A DNA stretch of 64,000 nucleotides from Lachnospiraceae bacterium (GCA_017427775.1 JAFRSD010000041.1:86592-150591); one strand, 5' to 3'; numbered from the stretch's first letter, positions 45,373-53,144 are shown. Made by a program: numbers and translations. Notes: generated by a model from the sequence alone, not told the origin.

Positions 45373-45725
45373 TACGGACTATTCTTTCTTTTGCTGCCTA
45401 TAAGTCTGTAAAGGCTCACCTTTTTTCTCCTATTTCCCGCGTCCATACGGACTTCTCTTCATTTTCTTTTCCATCGGTCCGTATCAGTCAATCAAGTTAT
45501 TCTCTGTAAAGCCCTGCACCCTCAATACTTTACGGACTAATGTCTTAATTCACCATTTCTGGTCCGTAACAGTATGCGCAATTCAATTGAGTTTCGGAGA
45601 TTCCCCCAAAAAACAATACGGACTGCTCTGCCAGTTTTGGCGGAGCAGTCCGTATCTAAATCAATTTTTATATAATATTCCCATTGAATACGGACTTCAG
45701 CTATCAAAACGGAGTTCGGTCCGTA
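45373..45725. repeat. Left array of five TACGGAC paired-arm units
   Basis: Five units with the form TACGGACT - 22 variable bp - (A/G)GTC(C/T)GTA: 45373-45410, 45446-45483, 45531-45568, 45617-45654 and 45689-45725 (the last has 21 bp inside). Starts are 73, 85, 86 and 72 bp apart. Interiors and spacers are not conserved. The interiors are mostly not self-complementary, except in the fourth unit, which is a full hairpin. A degenerate sixth unit may exist at about 45299-45335. The array ends 26 bp before the stop codon of the nuclease gene. The gap 45146-45751 has no other supported gene. Confidence 0.92.
45617..45654 (-). terminator. Unit 4 of the left array as terminator of the nuclease gene
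   Basis: This unit is a 17-bp stem (one G-U pair) with a 4-nt loop. On the minus strand it is followed by TTGTTTTTTGG, so it can end transcription of the nuclease gene, whose stop lies about 100 bp upstream. Confidence 0.75.
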
Positions 45726-45751
45726 CAAAAGGCAATAGATATAATGGTGGA

Positions 45752-46570
45752 TTACAACAACATTCTTTGAATCCATCGGTCTATCGTTTTCGGGATGAGC
45801 GGGTATTCGGCGGTTTCCTCAGTTATGATGAGATTGTCTCCGATGAAGTATCCGTTCTCCTCATAGGCGGTTAATTTCCGAAGCGCGTGGCTTGCATAAT
45901 TTGCGTCACCCATCATTCCCTGATGTTCCCAATATACAATCTTCCTCTTCCGTACATTCAGGCAACGGAAATCCGGATGAATCGTACCAAGTCCGTTCAG
46001 ATATAGAGGGTATTCATATTGGTACGGAATACCGTTTTTGTATAACTGCTCGGCAATCATCCACTCTGCTTTTGAGCGGACAAATTCCCCTTTCGATGTT
46101 TCGTATTGCAGATTTTCCTCAAAAGAATCCCAGCGCTCATAGGATACATCGAGAAACTCCGTAACGACTTCCTCCGGGGAGGGAATCAAGCGATGCAAAA
46201 CTGCCTTTCGGCCATCCGTCAGTTTCTCAAACTCCTCTTCCACACTTACGCAGAAATCCTCCGAAAGCCACTCCTCGATTCTCTTCAATTCTTTCAGTGT
46301 CTTTTTCTGAAGGCTGCCGTAATACTCTGCGGCAATAATCTTTTCAGCGACTGCCCTGCGGTTTTTTCGAAGATATTGCCATTTGCCACTTCCTTTTTGC
46401 TTCCAATAATACTGAAACACCCCTTTGCAACGGCTGACCCGAATGATTCCACGCGGATGCTTTATCCGCATTTCTCCGAGCTCCCGATTGAATTCCATGA
46501 GCATCCGCTGACGCTCTTTCAACATAACGATCAATTGCTCGCGCTTGCTTTCCAGTTCAAAACAATTCAT
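45752..46570 (-). CDS. PD-(D/E)XK-type nuclease-like protein
   Basis: A 272-residue protein. The N-terminal third is helical and charged (ELESKREQLIVMLKERQRML). The C-terminal half has the pattern SKAEWMIAEQLYKNGIPYQYEYPLYL, HPDF and IVYWEHQGMM, that is Glu169, Asp200 and Glu215. This fits a PD-(D/E)XK fold seen in uncharacterised Firmicute proteins that usually read WEHFG; here the position after WEH is Gln. A catalytic Lys in the usual ExK place is missing. The ATG at 46570 follows AGGGGG by 5-6 nt. It is bracketed by two arrays of paired-arm units. Function unknown. Confidence 0.75.
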   Translation of the reverse strand: MNCFELESKREQLIVMLKERQRMLMEFNRELGEMRIKHPRGIIRVSRCKGVFQYYWKQKGSGKWQYLRKNRRAVAEKIIAAEYYGSLQKKTLKELKRIEEWLSEDFCVSVEEEFEKLTDGRKAVLHRLIPSPEEVVTEFLDVSYERWDSFEENLQYETSKGEFVRSKAEWMIAEQLYKNGIPYQYEYPLYLNGLGTIHPDFRCLNVRKRKIVYWEHQGMMGDANYASHALRKLTAYEENGYFIGDNLIITEETAEYPLIPKTIDRWIQRMLL

Positions 46571-46588
46571 ATATTCCCCCTGTTTATT

Positions 46589-46633
46589 CGTAGAATGAGT
46601 ATACCTTCTACGCAGAGTTTTGAGCAAGTAGAA
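46589..46633 (-). promoter_or_regulatory. Promoter of the nuclease gene with operator palindrome
   Basis: TATACT (46598-46603) and TTGCTC (46622-46627) are 18 bp apart on the minus strand. CGTAGAA-N10-TTCTACG (46589-46612) is centred on the -10 box and a third half-site GTAGAA (46628-46633) abuts the -35. Such placement usually means repression. The half-sites match the palindrome upstream of deoC. Confidence 0.6.
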
Positions 46634-46779
46634 AAATGCCCTCCCTATTTAGCCAAACTGTACAAGCCTGCTTTCATCCGGCCTCGATAAATCCTGCTTT
46701 CTTACACAAAGAAGAAACGGATTCTTGTGCATTTTATCAAAAGATTTTTCCGAAGGAAAATGCCTGCTTCCGGGAAGAA

Positions 46780-47059
46780 TACGGACTTTGTCCCATGAAA
46801 TGATGTATCAGTCTGTATTGAATTCAAGAGTTTTTGGGGAACACTTCTCTTTTCTTTGAAAATATACGGACTTAACGATTATTGTCGGTGATTCAGTCCT
46901 TAATTTCATCCTCAGCCAAGCTTTACTAACTTTAAATCATCAGAAATACTACGGACCGACCTGCAAAAATCTCCTATTCAGTCCGTAGTAAAAATCCCCA
47001 AAGGCCAAAAAAGCGGAAAAATACGGACCGGCAGGCTTCTTATAGCCTGCCGGTCCGTA
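46780..47059. repeat. Right array of four TACGGAC paired-arm units
   Basis: Units at 46780-46817, 46865-46902, 46950-46987 and 47022-47059, each 38 bp: TACGGAC(T/C) - 22 bp - (A/G)GTCCGTA, with the second arm decayed to AGTCTGTA in the first unit and AGTCCTTA in the second. Starts are 85, 85 and 72 bp apart, the same rhythm as the last four units of the left array (85, 86, 72). The stretch 46634-47121 has no gene besides these units. Confidence 0.92.
47022..47059 (-). terminator. Unit 9 of the right array as terminator of the esterase operon
   Basis: A perfect 15-bp stem with an 8-nt loop, followed on the minus strand by TTTTTCC and preceded by TTTTT. It lies 62 bp after the CE1 gene stop and probably ends the operon running from 53144 to 47122. 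Confidence 0.88.
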
Positions 47060-47121
47060 AAAAATCAAATTCGTGCAAACAAGTCAAAGACCAAGTGCAT
47101 TCACGCTATCATCCGCACTTT

Positions 47122-48234
47122 CTACTCCCGAAAAATCTTCGGCAGGAAGCTGTGGATGCAGCGTCTCCATACCGTCCAGTCATGTCCGCCCGGATACGTC
47201 TCGCGGATCATGTTGAGGCCTTTGCCCTCAAGGAACTTGTCATCGCCGTCAAATGCGTTGAAGTACTGGTCTTCGGTACCCATCGCGCGGTAGAACACCT
47301 TGAATTCCTTATTAAACTTATCGGGATCCTTCAGGATCTCAAGATGCGGCTGCGGAATCTCCTGCCCGGGAGCTCCGAACGGCATGCGAAGGAATCCGCT
47401 GAAGAGGCCTGCATAGCCGAACAGATTGGGATTCGTCAGCGTCGTGATGCTCGTCTGCATGCTGCCCATCGAAAGACCCGCCATGGCGCGATGCCATTTG
47501 TCGGTATATACGTTATAATGCGATTCCACATAAGGGATGAAATCCTTCAGAAGCACATCGATAAATGTGAAGCGCGGGAATCCGCCGGGCTGCTCGTCTG
47601 TCTGCGTCATACCGTTGCCCATCACGATGATCATCTCTTTCATCTCACCCTTTGCAAGAAGGTTGTCGGCAATACGGCCCACATGTCCCTGGTAAACCCA
47701 GCCGGTCTCATTCTCCCCGTAACCGTGCTGCAGGTAAAGCACCGGATATTTCTTCGCGGGATCGAACTTCGGCGGCGTATATACAAGCATGATCTCATGC
47801 TTGCCCGTTACGCTTGAGTATACATACTGTCTCGAAACGGCACCGTGCTCAACACCCTCAAGACCGTCCCAATCTTCGCCCGGAACCGGAACATCGAAGA
47901 AATGCATCGGACGGCAGCAGCCGTATCCGATCGGCAGGCAGGGATTCATCACGTCGTTACCGTCGTATTTTAAGAAGAAATAAAGGAAGCCCGTTCCCAT
48001 ATCAAACGTTCCTTCAAATCCACCCTTATCATCTACTTTCTCAAACGTGAACGTCGTGCCCCAGCGATCGATCACAACCTCTTTCGCATTGGGCGCAACG
48101 ACCCGTACGTGAACCTTTCCGTCGGGCAGGATTTCATACCCCTGCATTCCTTCTCGGTTCACTTCGCCGAGCACGCGGTCGAAACACACGGTGGTGTCTA
48201 ACGGCCACGGGCTTCTCGCATTGATTTCTTTCAT
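47122..48234 (-). CDS. CE1-type esterase with N-terminal E-set domain
   Basis: A 370-residue protein. Residues 35-115 form an immunoglobulin-like E-set domain (VHVRVVAPNAKEVVIDRW). The alpha/beta-hydrolase part (140-370) has LYLQHGYGENETGW, the nucleophile Ser255 in AGLSMGSMQ and His351 in YPGGHDW. This two-domain order is common in feruloyl and acetyl xylan esterases of family CE1. It has no signal peptide, so it would act on imported, acylated xylo-oligosaccharides. It is the last gene of the operon containing GH10. Confidence 0.88.
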   Translation of the reverse strand: MKEINARSPWPLDTTVCFDRVLGEVNREGMQGYEILPDGKVHVRVVAPNAKEVVIDRWGTTFTFEKVDDKGGFEGTFDMGTGFLYFFLKYDGNDVMNPCLPIGYGCCRPMHFFDVPVPGEDWDGLEGVEHGAVSRQYVYSSVTGKHEIMLVYTPPKFDPAKKYPVLYLQHGYGENETGWVYQGHVGRIADNLLAKGEMKEMIIVMGNGMTQTDEQPGGFPRFTFIDVLLKDFIPYVESHYNVYTDKWHRAMAGLSMGSMQTSITTLTNPNLFGYAGLFSGFLRMPFGAPGQEIPQPHLEILKDPDKFNKEFKVFYRAMGTEDQYFNAFDGDDKFLEGKGLNMIRETYPGGHDWTVWRRCIHSFLPKIFRE

Positions 48235-48254
48235 TTTGTAAACCTCCGTAATCT

Positions 48255-48920
48255 TTATATTTTACTTGCTTTGCGCACTCTCTTACGGCGTTTCCGAGGC
48301 TTTCGTTCTACTGTAGTAGAACGCTTATTCTCCTGTTTAAACGCCTCAATCTTTTGAGCAATCTCGGTATAGTCCCTTTCGAACAGCAGCCGGCTGTACT
48401 CTTCCTGTAGCTGTTCTTCGGGAATCAATGTCCCGATCTGCTCCGCGATTGCCTTTACGACAAATGCCTTGCTTTTCTCTTTATACCGCGGCATCCGGAA
48501 CTTCTCCTGAATCGCAACCAGTTCCGGCCTCCAAAGAAGCGCCAGTTTCCGCTCCCATGTCACCTTCGTTCCGTCCGACGGCTGCCTGAGAAGGTAGAAA
48601 TCCGGACCGGTCTCGGTCTGGTCGACCGTGATGATACCCCAATGCGCCGGCACGTGCTCCTCGATGTGCATCGCGTGACTCGTCCCGACAACAACAAGAT
48701 TCCGGTCGAAGAACTTATCATAGTCCTTCACCTGTCTTGCAAGTCTCGCGTACGTGTCCGCGTCGCTTTTGATCTCAAGCCCCCAGATTGCCCCGGGAAG
48801 CACCATGAACACATCCGCACGCGACTTTCCGATCGTCTTCTCTTCTATCACGCGGACCTTGCCGTATGTCTCTTCGAGCCAATCGAACAAAGGCTCGCGG
48901 ATGTCTTTATCGTAAATCAT
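48255..48920 (-). CDS. sce7726-like PD-(D/E)XK domain protein
   Basis: A 221-residue protein. RADVFMVLPGAIWGLEIKSDADTYARLARQVKDYDKFFDRNLVVVG carries a D...ExK signature (Asp36, Glu49, Lys51), as in the sce7726 family. The C-terminus is strongly basic (RKPRKRRKRVRKASK), suited to nucleic acid binding. It follows the Nudix gene by 3 bp and precedes the CE1 gene by 20 bp, inside a sugar-use operon. The role is unknown; a nuclease in repair or defence is possible. A TTCTAC-N4-GTAGAA palindrome (48306-48321) lies in its 3' coding end. Confidence 0.8.
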   Translation of the reverse strand: MIYDKDIREPLFDWLEETYGKVRVIEEKTIGKSRADVFMVLPGAIWGLEIKSDADTYARLARQVKDYDKFFDRNLVVVGTSHAMHIEEHVPAHWGIITVDQTETGPDFYLLRQPSDGTKVTWERKLALLWRPELVAIQEKFRMPRYKEKSKAFVVKAIAEQIGTLIPEEQLQEEYSRLLFERDYTEIAQKIEAFKQENKRSTTVERKPRKRRKRVRKASKI

Positions 48921-48923
48921 CGG

Positions 48924-49583
48924 TTAAGCCTCATAGACGAAAGCGAAATAGGAAAGAACCACCCATGTCGCAATGGAAAATGTGTTGCCGAACCGATCGC
49001 GTCCGCTGCGGAATATTTCGGCCGCCTGACTCTTCGTCAGAAACTCAAAGCCGTTGAACAGCTCCGTTCCCACACAGTTGGTCTGGCTGAGCTCCGAAAG
49101 GTCGGAAAGCGTAACATCCGCTGCCAGGAAAGCATTACTCTCATCGGTCATGCCCGGAGAGGAAAATGCACACGGATTCAACACCGTGATCGTATCGTCC
49201 TTACCCATCCGGATACCGGTCTCCTCGAAGATCTCGCGCACGGCCGCCGCCTTCAGCGGCTCGCTCTCCGCAGCGTCCTCGGGATCGATCAGTCCGGCGA
49301 TCGGACTTAACAGAAACTGCCCTACCGGATACCGGTACTCATAATTCATGAGAAGCTTCGGCTCCTCGCCCGGAAGACGTACGATCACCGCGATCGTCAC
49401 TGCGTCCGGAAGCATCTTCTGAAATTCCTCGTCGGATTTGACCGCCACGATCTGCTCCACAGGTCTTCTCGTCGCGTCGAAATAATGCTTGCCCTCTTCG
49501 TAGCGAAGATCATACAGACGTATGTATTTCGCGTCGTAAAGGGTATCCACCTTTTCCGTTGTCATAACGGGTCTCTTGTCCAT
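48924..49583 (-). CDS. Nudix hydrolase
   Basis: A 219-residue Nudix protein: an N-terminal beta domain (VDTLYDAKYIRLYDLRYEEGKHYFDATRR) and a Nudix box containing AAVREIFEETGI. The ADP-ribose pyrophosphatase or a similar NDP-sugar subgroup is most likely from the N-terminal domain, but substrate cannot be read from sequence. It lies between GH10 (24 bp upstream) and the sce7726-like gene (3 bp downstream), so it belongs to the same transcript. Confidence 0.88.
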   Translation of the reverse strand: MDKRPVMTTEKVDTLYDAKYIRLYDLRYEEGKHYFDATRRPVEQIVAVKSDEEFQKMLPDAVTIAVIVRLPGEEPKLLMNYEYRYPVGQFLLSPIAGLIDPEDAAESEPLKAAAVREIFEETGIRMGKDDTITVLNPCAFSSPGMTDESNAFLAADVTLSDLSELSQTNCVGTELFNGFEFLTKSQAAEIFRSGRDRFGNTFSIATWVVLSYFAFVYEA

Positions 49584-49607
49584 AAATCCTTTATCTCCTG
49601 CCTGAAA

Positions 49608-50861
49608 CTATATTGTAACCGCAATATTGCCCGTGTTCTTCCCGAGCACGAACGAAGCCGTTCTGCCGCCGCAGGTCGCCTCATAGGTACCGCGGTAGCC
49701 GTCAAGCTCTATGCAGCCGTTCTCATCGGTCGTGAGCGTCACATCGGTCGTCCACTCTTCCTTCACGAGCTTCTGAAGAGCCAAATACGACGGCTTCACG
49801 GAGTTGTCGATCCGGATCAGACCGCTCGGGGCATGAAGCCAAGCGCCGTCCGCGAGATCCCAGCCGGTAACCGCTTCCACGCTCGGCGAACCGAACAGAA
49901 TCTCTTCCATTTCTTTCCACTCGCGCGCCTGCCGTTCTTCGCCTTCGGGCGTCGTCGGCCACTCGTCCACCTGATAATCGTTCAGGTCAACGATATGCGG
50001 CGGCATGATCTCACCGGACACAAGCGTATTCTCGGTAAAATGCAACGGAAGCCCGAACTTCGAGAAACGTTCCACGACATCCTTCAGCCACGCCGCACCC
50101 TTGTAGCCCTGATGCTGATGCGTCTGCAGCCCGATCGCGCCGATCGGAACGCCTGCCTCCAGACACTCATTGATCACCTTTTCATAGGCGAGCGAGAGGT
50201 TGAAGTCATTGATCAGAAGAAGCGCATCCGGGTTGGCGTCCTTCGCTGCCGCAAACACTTCTTTGATCAGGTTTACGCGTCCGTAGGCATTGCAGATCCT
50301 CGTGATCGCGTTATCATAACGGTCAAATACAGGCATGATAACGGTTTCGTTGATAACGTCCCAGATATCGATCACGCCCTTAAATGCCGTCACATCCCTC
50401 TGAATGCGCGCCAGCTGCTTCTCCATGATCGTCTTGTTATCATACTTCAAAAGCCAGTCCGCGCATGCCGTGTGCCAGCAAAGCGGATGTCCCTTCGGCG
50501 TTACGCCGTGGGCCTTCAGATACTTTGCCGCATCCATGCGGCTCTCAAACATTACGCGGCCTTCCTCAGGCTCATAACCGCCCCAGTAGAAGGGCAGTGT
50601 GCCATAGTTAAAAAGATCCGTGAAACGGTCTACTCTCTCCTGGAAGAAAGCCTTGTCAATCGTCCGTCCGTTGATCACGACCTTCCGCTTCTCGTAAGGT
50701 CCGTGATTTCCGATAGCCAATGTGTCAAATGCGCCGCATCCGAATAAGAATTCATGGTTCGTAAGCTTCATACGAACGCTCTTGCCAGCTAACGGCCGTC
50801 CTGTTTCATCGGCAAATCCAACCTTCGCCTTCCCACATCGATGCTCCTGCCTCTCGCTCAT
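49608..50861 (-). CDS. Cytoplasmic GH10 endo-beta-1,4-xylanase
   Basis: A 417-residue enzyme without signal peptide. It has an N-terminal beta-rich segment (VGFADETGRPLAGKSVRMKLT) and a GH10 barrel: GHPLCWHTACADWL, acid/base Glu172 in WDVINETV, and nucleophile Glu277 in LHFTENTLVSG. It cuts xylo-oligosaccharides inside the cell. The ATG at 50861 overlaps the stop of the preceding small gene (ATGA) and has GAGAGGAG upstream; the longer frame up to 51113 would run through that gene. A short beta domain ends the protein. Confidence 0.93.
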   Translation of the reverse strand: MSERQEHRCGKAKVGFADETGRPLAGKSVRMKLTNHEFLFGCGAFDTLAIGNHGPYEKRKVVINGRTIDKAFFQERVDRFTDLFNYGTLPFYWGGYEPEEGRVMFESRMDAAKYLKAHGVTPKGHPLCWHTACADWLLKYDNKTIMEKQLARIQRDVTAFKGVIDIWDVINETVIMPVFDRYDNAITRICNAYGRVNLIKEVFAAAKDANPDALLLINDFNLSLAYEKVINECLEAGVPIGAIGLQTHQHQGYKGAAWLKDVVERFSKFGLPLHFTENTLVSGEIMPPHIVDLNDYQVDEWPTTPEGEERQAREWKEMEEILFGSPSVEAVTGWDLADGAWLHAPSGLIRIDNSVKPSYLALQKLVKEEWTTDVTLTTDENGCIELDGYRGTYEATCGGRTASFVLGKNTGNIAVTI

Positions 50862-51040
50862 CTTGTACTCCTCTCTTTCTCGCACATGCCGCCCATCGGG
50901 CAGCTTCCGCAGTTTCCGCCGCAGGAATGCTTTCCCGCGCGGCGGTCCTTCACAATACGCCGGATGGCGAGAAATACCAAAAGAGCGAGGATCACCAGAA
51001 CGATTATCGTGCCGGTATGCGCTTCTAAAAACCCCAACAT
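50858..51040 (-). CDS. FeoB-associated Cys-rich membrane protein
   Basis: A 60-residue protein: one membrane helix (residues 10-27, TIIVLVILALLVFLAIRRIV), a basic stretch, then CGGNCGSCPMGGMC. This helix plus CxxxCxxC pattern is the FeoB-associated family, normally located directly behind feoB. Here it lies 14 kb from feoAB and overlaps the GH10 start by 4 bp. It may assist Fe2+ handling at the membrane; this is inferred from the family only. Confidence 0.85.
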   Translation of the reverse strand: MLGFLEAHTGTIIVLVILALLVFLAIRRIVKDRRAGKHSCGGNCGSCPMGGMCEKERSTR

Positions 51041-51128
51041 AAACCTCTCCTTTTCCGCCTTTCGCGGCCATCACAGTATATTTCATTGTACCGCGGGGAG
51101 AAATAAAAGTCAAAGCGCCGGGGATGTA

Positions 51129-51560
51129 TTATCTTTGCTTTTTCATTAACTTTCGAAGCAATAATACAACCAGTGTCATCACATAAGGGACCAGGATGAT
51201 CACCACGGCGATCGCCGCGAGGAACAGCGTGAGAAGCCCCTGGCTGAGCGTCCCGGTATTGCCGGACGGGAACAGTTCGCCTGAAATGATCAGAAACGCA
51301 AGAAGCGCGAGCACCAACACGAGAACCATCATCAAAACGTAATAAAGAACCTTTTTCGAAGTCTTCTCAATCTCATCGCCGATACCGATAATGCGCCGGC
51401 TGATCCGTTCTCCCGGAAGGCTCACAAGCAGTACCGCAGCGGAAAATGCAACGACGCAGAAGAATCTCGTCGTGCTCTCTTCATGGATCGTCGCGATGAA
51501 GAATCCGGCTGCCGTCAGGGCGCAGAGGATAATCCTCGCAAGCAGATACTGTTTCTTCAT
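51129..51560 (-). CDS. Four-helix membrane protein of unknown function
   Basis: A 143-residue protein with four predicted membrane helices (about 8-24, 31-48, 70-95 and 110-137) and a short charged loop (PGERISRRIIGIGDEIEKTSKK). I do not recognise the family. Its start overlaps the alkD stop by 4 bp (ATGA), which is good evidence that it is a real, co-translated gene. Confidence 0.7.
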   Translation of the reverse strand: MKKQYLLARIILCALTAAGFFIATIHEESTTRFFCVVAFSAAVLLVSLPGERISRRIIGIGDEIEKTSKKVLYYVLMMVLVLVLALLAFLIISGELFPSGNTGTLSQGLLTLFLAAIAVVIILVPYVMTLVVLLLRKLMKKQR

Positions 51561-52243
51561 TCCTGCTCCGCCTTTCTCTTAAGAGTTTTCAGATATGCCT
51601 TGTGTTCCTCGGAAACGCGAAAGCTTTCCGCCGCCTTCTGAATGGCCTTATTGTGTGCCCATATGTCAAGCTTTTCCTGCTCGATAAACGGGACACACGC
51701 ATCATACTGCTTCGCTAGAGCGGTCGCAAAATACCACGCAATCATCATCTTCAGGTAATAATCGTCTCCCCGTTTCGCGGCAACCCACTCCGGATACTCC
51801 GGACGGAAATCCTCTCCGAGGAATTCGTTCATCAGCATGCGCATACCGAAACGGGACGTGTATACATGGTCTGAATCGATCCATTTCTTTATGTACGGAA
51901 GCAGTTTCTTATGGTTCTTCGTAAACACTTTCGGACTCGACTGGTCGCAGACCGGCCAGCAGTCCACGTACGGCAGGAAACGCTCCGTCTCGCGGATGCA
52001 CTCGTCGAAGTCTTTGATCATCGCGATCAGGAAGAAATGGACGAGATTCTCCTCATAGAAACGGTGCGGCAGTTCCTTAAGAAACGCCGCTGCCTCGTCC
52101 GTTCCGCGTACTTCCTTCGCGATACTGCGCATGGCAGGCGTCCGTACGCCGAGTATCGTCTCCGACGGAATATTCGGCACAAGTTTACTCTGAAATGCCT
52201 GATAAACAGGGTCTGCTGCCATTTTCAAACGGTCAATGATCAT
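51557..52243 (-). CDS. AlkD-type DNA alkylation repair protein
   Basis: A 228-residue protein of HEAT-like helical repeats. The strings ILGVRTPAMRSIAKEV, YEENLVHFFLIAMI, YVDCWPVCDQSSPKVF and DYYLKMMIAWYFATALAK match AlkD-family glycosylases, which remove N3- and N7-alkylated purines. The family's key Trp and Asp are plausibly those in VDCWPVCD. It is 1 bp behind the PfkB gene and overlaps the membrane protein gene that follows. Confidence 0.9.
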   Translation of the reverse strand: MIIDRLKMAADPVYQAFQSKLVPNIPSETILGVRTPAMRSIAKEVRGTDEAAAFLKELPHRFYEENLVHFFLIAMIKDFDECIRETERFLPYVDCWPVCDQSSPKVFTKNHKKLLPYIKKWIDSDHVYTSRFGMRMLMNEFLGEDFRPEYPEWVAAKRGDDYYLKMMIAWYFATALAKQYDACVPFIEQEKLDIWAHNKAIQKAAESFRVSEEHKAYLKTLKRKAEQE

Positions 52244-52244
52244 C

Positions 52245-53144
52245 TTATTGTCCTTCCCGGATCAGTTTCTTCACTTCTTCAAGCCTCGGCGGATGTAACG
52301 GCAAAGGAAACCGCGAAATCGCAATCGCCGAGCAGGCACTCGCAAACCTTACCAGTTCCTCATCGTTCATTCCGTGAAGCAGTCCGTAAACGCATCCCGC
52401 TTTGAATGTGTCGCCTGCGCCGAGCGTACTCACCACGGGGACCCGGAACGGTTTCATCCGCTTTGTCTCCTGCCCTTTGCGGCCGTAGAGCATGTCTCCG
52501 CCGCCCTGCGTAAGAATCGTAAGTCCTTCGCTTTCCTTCTGCAAAAGCGCCATGATGTCCTCGGGCGCCATGCCCGCGTAATGCTGCGACGTGCACTCCT
52601 TCGACACGACGTTGACCGCCGCATAGCGGTGTAACGGCGAATCATGCGGGCTGTCGATCGTCACATACGGAACATTCAGCTTGCGGCACAATTCCGCAGC
52701 CTGAAGCGTTTCCGCTCCGAAGAACGGGTCAACCGCAGCGGCCTTGCAACCCGCGATATCCTCTTCCTTCGGGATGCTCCACCAGCGCTCGCCGGTCGAG
52801 AACAGTGTCTGAAAACGTCCCATAGGAGAACGCACGAGTCCGGCGATCACCACATAGTCCATCACGCCGGCGTCGTCCGTATAATGAAGCGGGGAAAGGT
52901 CCACCGGCTTATCCTCATAAAACTTTTTAAGCATCGGTGCCACTTCGGTACCGATCCACGTACCGTCCATACGCACCTGCACGCCGAGAGACGCCAGTAC
53001 CGTTGCTGCCGTACCGGTTTCGCCGCCCGGAAGGAAATACTGTTCCCTGATTTCCGAATACTCGTCCGGCTGAAGGAACCCGTCCTTCAAAAGAAAAGAA
53101 TGGGTGCCGAGCACCTGTCCGAAAAGATATGCTTCCGCTTTCAT
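52245..53144 (-). CDS. PfkB-family carbohydrate kinase
   Basis: A 299-residue PfkB/ribokinase-like kinase. It has PGGETGTAATVLASLGVQVRMDG near the N-terminus and the anion-hole/base signature TLGAGDTFKAGCVYGL near the C-terminus, with the catalytic Asp in GAGD. The ATG at 53144 has GGAGGAG 5-6 nt upstream; the longer frame to 53243 lacks a ribosome binding site. It appears to head the minus-strand operon with AlkD, GH10, Nudix and CE1. The phosphorylated sugar is unknown; a pentose would fit the context. Confidence 0.88.
   Translation of the reverse strand: MKAEAYLFGQVLGTHSFLLKDGFLQPDEYSEIREQYFLPGGETGTAATVLASLGVQVRMDGTWIGTEVAPMLKKFYEDKPVDLSPLHYTDDAGVMDYVVIAGLVRSPMGRFQTLFSTGERWWSIPKEEDIAGCKAAAVDPFFGAETLQAAELCRKLNVPYVTIDSPHDSPLHRYAAVNVVSKECTSQHYAGMAPEDIMALLQKESEGLTILTQGGGDMLYGRKGQETKRMKPFRVPVVSTLGAGDTFKAGCVYGLLHGMNDEELVRFASACSAIAISRFPLPLHPPRLEEVKKLIREGQ

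Noticed and set aside
45183..45776. Open frames across the left repeat array on both strands (45183-45509 plus, 45537-45776 minus)
   Set aside because: They run through the repeat units and the terminator, have odd composition (many Ser, Cys, Leu or Ile) and no ribosome binding site or family resemblance.
45373..47059. CRISPR array
   Set aside because: The conserved parts are only two 8-bp arms per unit, both interiors and spacers vary, unit distances alternate between 72 and 86 bp, and there are no cas genes. This is not the repeat-spacer form.
45373..47059. Integron attC sites
   Set aside because: The arms are TACGGAC/GTCCGTA, not the RYYYAAC/GTTRRRY core, units do not separate gene cassettes, and no tyrosine integrase is present.
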